44,525 bases of DNA from NCBI RefSeq assembly GCF_027531705.1, contig NZ_JAPZSP010000027.1:1-44525 (forward strand). The letters run 5' to 3'. Source of the stretch: Flavobacterium sp. (lineage in GTDB: Bacteria > Bacteroidota > Bacteroidia > Flavobacteriales > Flavobacteriaceae). The notes under the pieces are model-generated. The model did not search any database. It worked only from the letters and a program-made list of their open reading frames with translations, and had not been told where the DNA came from. The position numbers and the translations under genes were made by a program. Of this stretch, positions 33,213-41,011 are shown one piece after another. Numbering within the stretch: position 1 is the stretch's first letter; each line of letters begins with the position of its first letter.

Positions 33213-34151
33213 ATGAAAGGACCATTATTTTACTCAAAAATATTACTCTTCGGAGAATACGGAATTATTAAAGATTCTAAAGGTTTATCTATTCCTTATA
33301 ATTTCTACAATGGGGCATTAAAGGTTGATGAAAATCCATCTGATGAAGCTATAAAATCAAATCAAAGTTTACGAAAATTTGTTGCTTATTTAGAGCAATT
33401 GCAAACCGAACAACCAACTTTGGTAACATTCAATTTAGAGCTATTAAAAAGTGATGTTGAACGCGGAATGTATTTTGATTCAAGCATTCCTCAAGGTTAC
33501 GGTGTTGGTAGTAGCGGCGCATTAGTTGCAGCCATTTACGATAAATATGCCCAAGATAAAATCACTGTTTTAGAAAATCTTACAAGAGAAAAATTGTTAC
33601 AATTAAAAACCATTTTCTCTCAAATGGAATCTTTTTTTCACGGAAAAAGTTCTGGTCTCGATCCGCTAAACAGTTATTTGAGTATTCCAATTCTTATCAA
33701 TTCAAAAGATAATATCGAAGCAACCGGAATTCCATCTCAAAGTGCCAACGGAAAAGGTGCCGTTTTCTTGTTAGACTCAGGGATTGTTGGTGAAACTGCT
33801 CCAATGGTCAATATTTTTATGGAAAATTTGAAAGATCAAGGTTTCCGTACCATGCTAAAATCACAATTCATTAAATATACCGATGCTTGCGTAGAAAATT
33901 TCCTTGGTGGCGATATGAAATCTCTTTTTTCAAACACCAAAAAACTTTCTAAAGTAGTGCTAAATAACTTCAAACCAATGATTCCAGAACAATTTCACGG
34001 AATTTGGCAAGAAGGAATAGATTCTAACGATTATTACCTGAAACTATGTGGTTCTGGTGGCGGTGGCTATATTTTAGGTTTTACTGAAGATTTAGAAAAA
34101 GCTAAAAAATCACTCAAAGATTATAAATTAGAAGTTGTTTACCAATTCTAA
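33213..34151 (+). CDS. Mevalonate-kinase-like GHMP kinase
   Basis: 312 residues. MKGPLFYSKILLFGEYGII matches the first GHMP motif, PQGYGVGSSGALVAAIYDKY is the ATP-binding loop, FHGKSSGLDPLNSYLSIP holds the catalytic Asp segment typical of mevalonate kinases, and KLCGSGGGGYILGFTEDL is the third motif. The length is usual. The product is probably mevalonate 5-phosphate, which would feed the kinase at 4055 and then mvaD. The two kinases could have opposite order of action; this cannot be settled from sequence. The gene is 23 bp after mvaD and 10 bp before UbiA. Confidence 0.88.
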   Translation: MKGPLFYSKILLFGEYGIIKDSKGLSIPYNFYNGALKVDENPSDEAIKSNQSLRKFVAYLEQLQTEQPTLVTFNLELLKSDVERGMYFDSSIPQGYGVGSSGALVAAIYDKYAQDKITVLENLTREKLLQLKTIFSQMESFFHGKSSGLDPLNSYLSIPILINSKDNIEATGIPSQSANGKGAVFLLDSGIVGETAPMVNIFMENLKDQGFRTMLKSQFIKYTDACVENFLGGDMKSLFSNTKKLSKVVLNNFKPMIPEQFHGIWQEGIDSNDYYLKLCGSGGGGYILGFTEDLEKAKKSLKDYKLEVVYQF

Positions 34152-34161
34152 TTAAATCGTT

Positions 34162-35082
34162 ATGCTCAACCGACAAACCAAACTTACTTTACTGAAAATT
34201 ATCAGTATGTTTTCTGTGGTTAGAGGTTACAATATTCCCATAATTGCACTTGCGCAGTACTTATCGGCTATTTTTATCTTAGCGCCCGAAAAAAGAGCAC
34301 TAAGTGTAATCCTCGATTTCAATCTTTTTATAATCGTCTTAGCCTCAAGTCTTACCATTGCTTCTGGTTATATCATCAACAATTTTTACGATAGCAAAAA
34401 AGATTTAATCAATCGCCCGAACAAATCCAAATTAGATCGTTTAGTTAGTCAAAAAACCAAATTACAAGTCTATTTCACCTTAAATTTTATCGTGTTTTTT
34501 ATTGCCTTTTTTGTTTCTTGGCGAGCCGTTCTATTTTTCTCGGTTTATATTTTCCTAATTTGGTTTTATTCACATAAAATAAAAAAACAACCTTTTATTG
34601 GTAATCTAATGGCATCTTTTTTGGCCGTTTTGCCATTTTTTGCCATTTTGCTGTATTATAAAAACTTTTATGAAGTTATTTTTGGCCACGCAACTTTTCT
34701 TTTTATCATCATTCTTATTCGCGAAATGATAAAAGATTTAGAAAACCTAAAAGGTGATTTAGCCAACGGATATTCCACAATTCCAATTGTTTACGGCGAA
34801 TCAGTTTCTAAAAAAATCATTATTATTTTAGCAATTTCAACCCTAATTCCGGTATATTTTTTAGTCAATCTTTACGATGTGGGTTACATGGATATTTATT
34901 TTTATGTCTGTCTAATTCTACTAATTTTATTTGGAGTAAAACTCTCGAAATCAAACACTAAAGAAGAATATAACCAACTTCACAATTTACTCAAAATCAT
35001 TATCGTAGCAGGCGTTTTTTGCATAATCCTAATCGATCCATCTGTACTTTGGAATGGCGAAAAGTTACTTTACCGACTATAG
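34162..35082 (+). CDS. UbiA-family prenyltransferase
   Basis: 306 residues with about eight or nine membrane helices. UbiA enzymes join an isoprenoid diphosphate to an acceptor in the membrane. Two Asp-rich motifs are visible: INNFYDSKKDLINRP (first) and IREMIKDLENLKGDLANGYS (second), both of which bind Mg-diphosphate. The gene lies 10 bp downstream of the mevalonate kinase gene, so the prenyl donor is made by its own operon. In Bacteroidota, close relatives are often labelled (di)geranylgeranylglycerol-phosphate geranylgeranyltransferase, an archaeal-lipid-type enzyme, but menaquinone or heme-type prenylation is also possible. The acceptor is unknown. Confidence 0.87.
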   Translation: MLNRQTKLTLLKIISMFSVVRGYNIPIIALAQYLSAIFILAPEKRALSVILDFNLFIIVLASSLTIASGYIINNFYDSKKDLINRPNKSKLDRLVSQKTKLQVYFTLNFIVFFIAFFVSWRAVLFFSVYIFLIWFYSHKIKKQPFIGNLMASFLAVLPFFAILLYYKNFYEVIFGHATFLFIIILIREMIKDLENLKGDLANGYSTIPIVYGESVSKKIIIILAISTLIPVYFLVNLYDVGYMDIYFYVCLILLILFGVKLSKSNTKEEYNQLHNLLKIIIVAGVFCIILIDPSVLWNGEKLLYRL

Positions 35083-35111
35083 TGTAATTATGTAATAATC
35101 TGAAGCTATTT

Positions 35112-35180
35112 CCCGCTATACGTTGCAATCTTTTCTTTTTTAAAGAAAAAAAGAAAAGGATTTCCACTACTATCGGGGCT
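35112..35180 (+). repeat. Dispersed hairpin repeat, copy 2 of 3
   Basis: CCCGCTATACGTTGCAATC, then TTTTCTTTTTT, AAAGAAAAAAAGAAAAGG, and ATTTCCACTACTATCGGGGCT. It matches copy 1 (3955-4023) over its whole length, including the outer CCCG/CGGG ends, in the same orientation. Confidence 0.85.
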
Positions 35181-35220
35181 AGGACAATCGAATAACCAAA
35201 CAACTTTCAACAATAAAACC

Positions 35221-35228
35221 TATCTTTG
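35221..35228 (+). promoter_or_regulatory. -7 box of the pseudouridine synthase gene
   Basis: TATCTTTG matches TAnnTTTG and is 44 bp before the ATG. No TTG was found at the expected distance. Confidence 0.5.
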
Positions 35229-35272
35229 CCAACTCATTGAAATTTTTCAATTGAGAAGTTAAATTAAGTATT

Positions 35273-36163
35273 ATGAATAATTCAGGAGGAAACAAACGTG
35301 GTGGTTCCCGACCAAGTTCCAATAAGCCTAAGCCAGCAATGGCAAAACGTGCTCAAGGTCCAAAAAAAGCAAAACCAAAAACTAAAGCAGAGTTAGAAGT
35401 TGAAGCTAAAAAGGAGAAAAAACCTAACCAAGCACCAAAACGTCAAAAAGAAAAAGACGAAATTCGTCTAAATAAATACATCGCAAATTCTGGCGTGTGT
35501 TCACGTCGTGATGCCGATATTTACATTCAATCAGGAAATGTAAAGGTAAATGGTGTTCCTGTTACAGAAATGGGATATCTAGTAAAACTAACCGATGTTG
35601 TCAACTTTGACGGTGTAACCATTACGCCAGAGAAGAAAGTATATATTTTGCTAAACAAACCAAAAGGTTTCACAACAGCCGAAGATGAGTTTGGTGAAAA
35701 CCGCAATGTTTTTGAATTAGTTAAAGGTTCAACCAATGCTAAAATTGGTCCAGTTGGACGTATGGATAAAAATACAACAGGTTTGTTATTATTTACTAAT
35801 GACACTGATATGATTAGAAAATTTAGCCTTCCTAATCAAAAGTCGGCTAAAATCTACCAAGTTTCTTTAGATAAAAATCTAAAATACGAAGACTTAGAAA
35901 AAATTTCGGGTGGCGTAACCATCGACAATCACAGACTAGCAGTTGAAGAAGTAAGTTATATAGAAAAAGAACCAAAAACCGAAATCGGAATCAAATTAAG
36001 AACTTCTAATGTTAAAGTAGTACGTTCGATTTTTGAACATTTCAAATATGATGTTTTAAAAATTGACCGTGTTTCGTTTGCAGGTTTAACCAAGAAAAAT
36101 CTTCCACGTGGTAACTGGCGTTTGCTAACCGAACAAGAAATTATCAATTTGAAGAATATGTAA
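35273..36163 (+). CDS. RsuA/RluB-family 23S/16S rRNA pseudouridine synthase
   Basis: 296 residues. Converts specific uridines in rRNA to pseudouridine. A basic, Lys-rich low-complexity tail (residues 1-62, KPKPAMAKRAQGPKKAKPK) precedes an S4 RNA-binding domain (IRLNKYIANSGVCSRRDADI, VKVNGVPV) and the synthase domain (YILLNKPKGFTTAEDEFGEN). The catalytic Asp is residue 165 in GRMDKNTTGLLLFTND. The C-terminal RTSNVKVVRSIFEHF, RVSFAGLTKKNLPRG complete the family pattern. The long basic tail is common in flavobacterial members. It follows UbiA by 190 bp with repeat copy 2 between, and its own -7 box, so it is probably a separate transcript. Confidence 0.94.
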   Translation: MNNSGGNKRGGSRPSSNKPKPAMAKRAQGPKKAKPKTKAELEVEAKKEKKPNQAPKRQKEKDEIRLNKYIANSGVCSRRDADIYIQSGNVKVNGVPVTEMGYLVKLTDVVNFDGVTITPEKKVYILLNKPKGFTTAEDEFGENRNVFELVKGSTNAKIGPVGRMDKNTTGLLLFTNDTDMIRKFSLPNQKSAKIYQVSLDKNLKYEDLEKISGGVTIDNHRLAVEEVSYIEKEPKTEIGIKLRTSNVKVVRSIFEHFKYDVLKIDRVSFAGLTKKNLPRGNWRLLTEQEIINLKNM

Positions 36164-36170
36164 AATCTAA

Positions 36171-36203
36171 AAATCCCGTTTACAAGTGATGTAAACGGGA
36201 TTT
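36171..36203. terminator. Strong bidirectional terminator
   Basis: AAATCCCGTTTACA (36171-36184) and TGTAAACGGGATTT (36190-36203) form a perfect 14-bp stem with a 5-nt loop and T-rich flank on both strands, between two convergent genes. Confidence 0.92.
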
Positions 36204-36211
36204 TATTTTAT

Positions 36212-38338
36212 CTAGGATTTCTTATCCAAACCTCTTTTTTTCAATAGCGGTTCAATACTTGGTTCGCTTCCTCTAAATCGTTTGTATAATTCCATTGGAT
36301 CTTCGGTGCCACCTTTTTCAAGTACATTTTTTCGGAATGAATTTGATTTTTCTGAATTAAACAAACTTGTTTTCTTAAACTGATCAAAAGCATCAGTATC
36401 TAAAACTCCAGACCATATATAACTATAATATCCAGCTGAATAACCGCCAGAAAAAACATGGCTAAAGTAATTTGATTTATGTCTGGCTACAATCGAATTA
36501 GGCATCCCGATTTTTTGCATCACTTGTTTTTCAAATTCTTCTGCTAAACCAGAATGTGCATTTGTTGCGTTATGATATTCCATATCTAATAAAGATGAAG
36601 AAAGATATTCAACTGTTTCAAAACCTTGTCCAAAAGTTCCTGCTTTTTCAAGCTTGGCAATTAATGCATCTGGAATTGGTTCTCCTGTTACATAATGTTT
36701 GGCATACATTTTTAATACTTCTGAGTCGGCTGCCCAGTTTTCCATAACTTGCGATGGTAATTCAACAAAATCTCTTGGAACACTCGTGCCAGAAAGACTT
36801 TTGTACGTTACATTTGATAACAATCCATGTAAGGCATGACCAAACTCATGAAAATAAGTTTGTACTTCATCAAAGGTAAACAAAGCCGGAGCGGTTGCGG
36901 TTGGTTTTGAAAAATTACATGTTATAGAAACAATCGGAGTCACTCTTTTTCCATTTACCGTTTCTTGCGATTTATACGAAGTCATCCAAGCACCGCCACG
37001 TTTAGAAGCTCTTGGATGAAAATCCATATAAATAATTCCTAAAAAGGTGCCGTCTTTTTCTAGAACTTGCCAAGCAGTAACATCTTGATGGTAAACAGGG
37101 ACATTTTCAAGTTTTTTAAATTGTAAACCATATAATTTATCACAAACCATAAAAACACCTTGCGTAACATTATCAAGACTAAAGTAAGGTTTCAACTCTT
37201 GTTCGTCAAGATCAAATTTTGCTTTTTTAATTTTTTCACTATAATATCTCCAATCAGAAGGTTTTACATCGCTTGCAATTCCATCTGCAACCATCATTTT
37301 TTTTATTTCAGCTTCTTCTTCCTTAGCTTTTTCCAATGCAGGAATCCATAATCGGTTTAGAAAATCAATTACTTTTTCAGGTGTTTTCGCCATTGATTCT
37401 TCTAGAACATATTCCGCATGAGATTTATAACCAAGTAATTGTGCTTTTGACATTCTCAAATTGGCAATTTTAATCGCTATTTCATTATTGTCAAATTCAT
37501 TTTTATTACTACAACGATTGGTATAAGCTTTCCAAATTTCTTCTCTCAACGCTCTATTTTCATTGTATTGTAAAAAAGGCATAACACTCGAATTGGATAA
37601 GGTGAAAATCCATTTTCCTTCTTTGTTTTTGCTTTTTGCAGTTGATGCCGCTTGTTCAATAATTTCAGATGGTAATCCTTTTAAATCAGATTTATCAGAT
37701 AATACCAACTCATAACTATTGGTTTCAGCTAAAAGATTTTGACCAAATTTTAATGTCAAACTTGATAAATCACTGTTAATTGCTCTTAGTTTTTCTTTCT
37801 CAGCTTTATTCAAGTTGGCACCGCTTCGTACAAATCTTTTATACGTTTTTTCCAAAAGCTTTGAATCTTCTTGATTTAATTTGAGTGTTTTTTGATTATC
37901 CCAAACCGATTTAACTCTGGCAAATAATTTTTCATTCAAATTAATATTGTCATTATGTGCTGATGTGATAGGTGCAATTTCTTTAGCAATTTTTTGAATG
38001 TCATCATTAGTATTCGCCGAGTTCAAATTGTGAAAAACTCTTGAAACTTTTGATAGTAATTCACCACTATTTTCGAGTGCTAAGATTGTGTTTTTAAAAG
38101 TTGGTTTGGCTTTACTATTGGCTATTGTGCTGATTTCTTTTTCATTCTCTTTTATTCCTTCTAAAAAGGCAGGTTTGTAATGCTCGTTTTTTATCAAGTC
38201 AAAAGGTGGCAAGTCATAAGGTGTATTATACGAATTAAAAAAAGGATTGGTAGAAAAAGACTTTTTCAGTTCTTGCGCATTTGTATTCATTGTAAAAAAA
38301 AGTATAGTAACTAGTTGTAGTAGTTTATTTGCGTTCAT
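36212..38338 (-). CDS. dcp: M3-family oligopeptidase (dipeptidyl carboxypeptidase type), exported
   Basis: 708 residues. Zinc oligopeptidase of family M3, probably acting in the periplasm on short peptides. A signal peptide (MNANKLLQLVTILFFTMNTNAQ) precedes the mature part. The zinc-binding motif HEFGH is at residues 497-501 in YFHEFGHALHGLLS, with the third ligand Glu further on in the VEYLSSSLLDMEYH region. NPFFNSYNTPYDLPPFDLIK at the start and YMDFHPRASKRGGAW are typical of peptidyl-dipeptidase Dcp. The length fits the family. It is alone on minus between a strong shared terminator and a divergent SnoaL-like gene, so it has its own promoter. Confidence 0.93.
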   Translation of the reverse strand: MNANKLLQLVTILFFTMNTNAQELKKSFSTNPFFNSYNTPYDLPPFDLIKNEHYKPAFLEGIKENEKEISTIANSKAKPTFKNTILALENSGELLSKVSRVFHNLNSANTNDDIQKIAKEIAPITSAHNDNINLNEKLFARVKSVWDNQKTLKLNQEDSKLLEKTYKRFVRSGANLNKAEKEKLRAINSDLSSLTLKFGQNLLAETNSYELVLSDKSDLKGLPSEIIEQAASTAKSKNKEGKWIFTLSNSSVMPFLQYNENRALREEIWKAYTNRCSNKNEFDNNEIAIKIANLRMSKAQLLGYKSHAEYVLEESMAKTPEKVIDFLNRLWIPALEKAKEEEAEIKKMMVADGIASDVKPSDWRYYSEKIKKAKFDLDEQELKPYFSLDNVTQGVFMVCDKLYGLQFKKLENVPVYHQDVTAWQVLEKDGTFLGIIYMDFHPRASKRGGAWMTSYKSQETVNGKRVTPIVSITCNFSKPTATAPALFTFDEVQTYFHEFGHALHGLLSNVTYKSLSGTSVPRDFVELPSQVMENWAADSEVLKMYAKHYVTGEPIPDALIAKLEKAGTFGQGFETVEYLSSSLLDMEYHNATNAHSGLAEEFEKQVMQKIGMPNSIVARHKSNYFSHVFSGGYSAGYYSYIWSGVLDTDAFDQFKKTSLFNSEKSNSFRKNVLEKGGTEDPMELYKRFRGSEPSIEPLLKKRGLDKKS

Positions 38339-38463
38339 AATTTGGTGATTTTGTATGTAAAAATAAACAATATGATTCCATTTTTCTTTCCTTAACTTAA
38401 ATTTATGATTTTTATCTATTTTGCTTTTTATTAAAATTGTTTCTTTGAAAAAAATAAAAAAAT

Positions 38464-38826
38464 ATGCCCGTTAACAAAAATCTTTCTATTGCGCATCGTT
38501 GGTTTGATGCTTTCAACGCTCACAATCTTGAACAATTACTAGCTTTATATGACGACAATGCAGAACATTTTAGTCCAAAATTAAAAATAAGAAAACCCGA
38601 AACCGACGGACTTATAAAAGGCAAAAATGCTTTAAGAGATTGGTGGCAAGATGCTTTTGATAGATTGCCAACTTTAAATTACAAAGTTACCTCATTAACC
38701 GCCGATGAAAATCGTGTTTTTATGGAATATATTCGTAAAGTTGAGAACGAAGAAGACATGCTTGTTGCCGAAGTTTTAGAAATAAAAGATGGCAAAATTG
38801 TATTTTCAAGAGTTTATCACGGATAA
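38464..38826 (+). CDS. SnoaL/NTF2-like protein
   Basis: 120 residues with the NTF2-like cone fold: LSIAHRWFDAFNAHNLEQLL, ALYDDNAEHFSP, LIKGKNALRDWWQDAFDRLP and a beta-rich C-terminus (FMEYIRKVENEEDMLVAEVL). SnoaL-like proteins bind or transform small molecules or act as binding domains; no specific substrate can be inferred. It starts with ATG at 38464 and lies 34 bp upstream of the DUF885 lipoprotein on the same strand, so the two may be co-transcribed. No signal peptide is present, so it is cytoplasmic, unlike its neighbour. Confidence 0.85.
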   Translation: MPVNKNLSIAHRWFDAFNAHNLEQLLALYDDNAEHFSPKLKIRKPETDGLIKGKNALRDWWQDAFDRLPTLNYKVTSLTADENRVFMEYIRKVENEEDMLVAEVLEIKDGKIVFSRVYHG

Positions 38827-38860
38827 TTTCAATACTTTTATAATTCAAAATAGAAACAAT

Positions 38861-40621
38861 ATGAAAAAACTAATCTTATTCGGAATTCTGATTTCTTTGA
38901 GTTTTCTTTTTATTCAATGTAAATCAGAATCAAAAAGCAACGATTTTGCAACTTTAACAAAAGCCTATTTTCAAGAAAAAAATCTTTTAAATCCACTAGA
39001 TGCAACGCTTAATGGACAAAGTAATTACAATGCGCAGTTAGTTTTTGAAATGACAGATAGTTTCAGAAAAGAACAAGCTACTTTTTTTGATAAATATGAA
39101 GCAGAACTTTCCAAAGTTGATTATGAAAAGTTATCAGAAGAAGAAAAAAATAGCTTTGACATTATCAAATGGGAAGTAGCTGTTGGAAAACAATTGCTTA
39201 ATTCGCCTTCTAACTTGATGCCAATTCAACAGTTTTGGGGAACACATCTTACTATGGGGCAATTTGCATCGGGTGAAAGTGCACAACCATTCAAAACCGA
39301 AAAAGATTATCAAGATTTCCAAAAAAGAATGGAATTATATGCAACTTGGATAGATTCTGCTATGGTTTACATGAAAAAAGGAATGGCGAAAGGTATCGTT
39401 TTACCAAAATCTTTATCTATAAAATTGCCACCACAATTTGACGACATGGTAACTGCTAAAGTAGAAGACAATTTATTTTATTCTTCTATAAAAACAATGC
39501 CTGAAACTTTATCTGAAACTCAAAAAGAAGCCATAAAAAAGAGTTATACAACGACTATCAATGAAAAATTAGTCCCAAAGTTTAAAGAAATGAGTGCTTT
39601 TTTGAAGTCAGAATACATTCCAGCATCAAGAATTACAAGCGGAATTGGGAGTTTGCCTATCGGAAAAGAATTGTATGCTGCTTATGTAAAACAATGGACA
39701 ACGACCGAAATGACACCTGAAGAAATTCACGAACTCGGGTTAAAAGAAGTAGCAAGACTAAAAGCCGAAATGGAAAAAGTGAAAACACAGGTAGGTTTTA
39801 CTGGAACCATTAAAGAATTTTTTGATCATGTTAGAAGTAAAAAAGAACTAATGCCTTTCACAAAACCAGAAGAAGTCATTGCTAATTTTGAAAAAATTCA
39901 TAAAATAATTAAACCGAATGTTGACAAGCTTTTCTCGCTTCAACCAAAAACAGCATTTCAAATAAAAAGAACGGAAGCTTTTAGAGAAAAAACGGCTAGT
40001 GCCGAGTATGTTCAAGGTGCTGCAGATGGTTCGAGACCTGGTACTTTTTATGTTCCAATCCCTGATGTGACTAAATACAATTTTTATGCAGATGAAGATT
40101 TGTTTTTGCACGAAGCTATTCCTGGACATCATTTTCAAATGTCGTTGCAACAAGAAAACCAAGCGTTACCCGATTTTAGAAAATTTAATTGGTTTGGCGC
40201 TTATGGTGAAGGTTGGGCATTATATACAGAAAGTCTTGGAAAAGAATTAGGATTATACAATGATCCATACCAATATTTTGGAATGTTAGGAAGTGAAATG
40301 CACCGTGCCATACGATTGGTTGTTGATACAGGTTTGCATTCTAAAAACTGGACAAGAGAACAAGCAATTCAATATTCACTAGATAATGAAGCCGAAAGCG
40401 AATTGAGCATTATATCAGAAATTGAACGTTATATGGCCGTTCCAGGGCAAGCATTGTCTTATAAAATTGGGCAACTTAAAATTTTAGAACTTCGTAAAAA
40501 AGCCGAAACTAAAATGGGTTCAAAATTTGATATCAAAAAATTTCATCAAATTGTTTTAGAATCAGGAGTGATGCCATTAGCGCTTTTGGAGAAAAAAGTA
40601 AATGCTTGGATTGAGAAATAA
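38861..40621 (+). CDS. DUF885-family lipoprotein, putative metallopeptidase
   Basis: 586 residues from the ATG at 38861, where a lipoprotein signal starts (MKKLILFGILISLSFLFIQC, Cys at 20); the ATG at 38789 overlaps the SnoaL-like gene and was rejected. The family marker HEAIPGHH is at residues 417-424, a variant of the HExxH zinc motif, followed by FNWFGAYGEGWALYTESLGK that carries the probable third ligand Glu. RLVVDTGLHSKNWTREQAI and YMAVPGQALSYKIGQ are also typical. DUF885 proteins are thought to be peptidases with an alpha-helical fold, but the exact substrate is not established. Located in the envelope by its lipid anchor. Confidence 0.9.
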   Translation: MKKLILFGILISLSFLFIQCKSESKSNDFATLTKAYFQEKNLLNPLDATLNGQSNYNAQLVFEMTDSFRKEQATFFDKYEAELSKVDYEKLSEEEKNSFDIIKWEVAVGKQLLNSPSNLMPIQQFWGTHLTMGQFASGESAQPFKTEKDYQDFQKRMELYATWIDSAMVYMKKGMAKGIVLPKSLSIKLPPQFDDMVTAKVEDNLFYSSIKTMPETLSETQKEAIKKSYTTTINEKLVPKFKEMSAFLKSEYIPASRITSGIGSLPIGKELYAAYVKQWTTTEMTPEEIHELGLKEVARLKAEMEKVKTQVGFTGTIKEFFDHVRSKKELMPFTKPEEVIANFEKIHKIIKPNVDKLFSLQPKTAFQIKRTEAFREKTASAEYVQGAADGSRPGTFYVPIPDVTKYNFYADEDLFLHEAIPGHHFQMSLQQENQALPDFRKFNWFGAYGEGWALYTESLGKELGLYNDPYQYFGMLGSEMHRAIRLVVDTGLHSKNWTREQAIQYSLDNEAESELSIISEIERYMAVPGQALSYKIGQLKILELRKKAETKMGSKFDIKKFHQIVLESGVMPLALLEKKVNAWIEK

Positions 40622-40649
40622 TAAATATTTTTTTTTAAATATTGAATAA

Positions 40650-40680
40650 AAAAAGTCCAAACGATAAGTTTGGACTTTTT
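40650..40680. terminator. Terminator after DUF885 gene (copy A of a duplicated unit)
   Basis: AAAAAGTCCAAAC (40650-40662), loop GATAA, GTTTGGACTTTTT (40668-40680). It is followed by TGTGCGGATAATAGG, the same 15 bases that end the tRNA-Leu gene and its terminator at 40772-40786, so this looks like a duplicate of the tRNA terminator unit. Confidence 0.88.
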
Positions 40681-40681
40681 T

Positions 40682-40740
40682 GTGCGGATAATAGGGCTTA
40701 CTTCGACTTCGCTCAGCATAAACTTCTCGCCTATTTCCAC
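40682..40740. other. tRNA-Leu 3' end remnant followed by repeat-like sequence
   Basis: GTGCGGATAATAGG (40682-40695) equals the acceptor/T-stem 3' part of tRNA-Leu on minus. After it, ACTTCGACTTCGCTCAGC, a motif I recognise as frequent in flavobacterial intergenic repeats, replaces the rest of the tRNA. No gene is present. Confidence 0.7.
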
Positions 40741-40743
40741 AAA

Positions 40744-40772
40744 AAAAGCCCAAACGAAATGTTTGGGCTTTT
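40744..40772 (-). terminator. Terminator of tRNA-Leu (copy B)
   Basis: AAAAGCCCAAAC (40744-40755), loop GAAAT, GTTTGGGCTTTT (40761-40772). It directly follows the tRNA 3' end in the leftward direction of transcription. It differs from copy A by one compensatory pair (C:G for T:A) in the stem. Confidence 0.9.
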
Positions 40773-40773
40773 G

Positions 40774-40855
40774 TGCGGATAATAGGACTCGAACCTACAC
40801 GCCTTGCGGCACCAGATCCTAAGTCTGGCATGTCTACCAATTTCACCATATCCGC
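40774..40855 (-). tRNA. tRNA-Leu (TAG)
   Basis: 82 nt, class II tRNA with a long variable arm. Acceptor stem GCGGATA pairs with TATCCGC, the anticodon stem CCAGA/TCTGG closes the loop CTTAGGA with anticodon TAG, the variable arm is TGCCGCAAGGCGT, and the T-loop contains GGTTCGAGTCC. CCA is not encoded. The promoter lies 12 bp upstream. Confidence 0.96.
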
Positions 40856-40867
40856 GAATTGTGGGTG

Positions 40868-40897
40868 CAAATATACATAATACTTTGTAATTTCCAA
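40868..40897 (-). promoter_or_regulatory. Promoter of tRNA-Leu
   Basis: On minus, TTG (plus CAA at 40895-40897), exactly 19 bp, then TATATTTG (plus CAAATATA at 40868-40875). Same form and spacing as the tRNA-Phe promoter. Confidence 0.88.
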
Positions 40898-40980
40898 TTA
40901 TCAAATAACAAATTCCAAAAAAAAATAAAACTTCTTTAAAAAATTGGATTTTGGAATTTAAATATTGGAATTTGTATTCG

Positions 40981-40988
40981 TATATTTG
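40981..40988 (+). promoter_or_regulatory. -7 box of the M20 dipeptidase gene
   Basis: TATATTTG matches TAnnTTTG and is 23 bp before the ATG. The TTG triplets nearby are not at the usual distance. Confidence 0.55.
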
Positions 40989-41011
40989 ACATTATCATTT
41001 AACAAACTATA

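Noticed and set aside
35000..35203. Minus-strand frame through hairpin repeat copy 2
   Set aside because: Same artefact as at copy 1; it overlaps the end of the UbiA gene.
40577..40897. Open frame of 106 residues through the tRNA-Leu gene and terminators
   Set aside because: It reads across a complete tRNA, its promoter and a terminator; the protein (MVKLVDMPDLGSGAARRV type) is a well-known artefact of translated tRNA-Leu.
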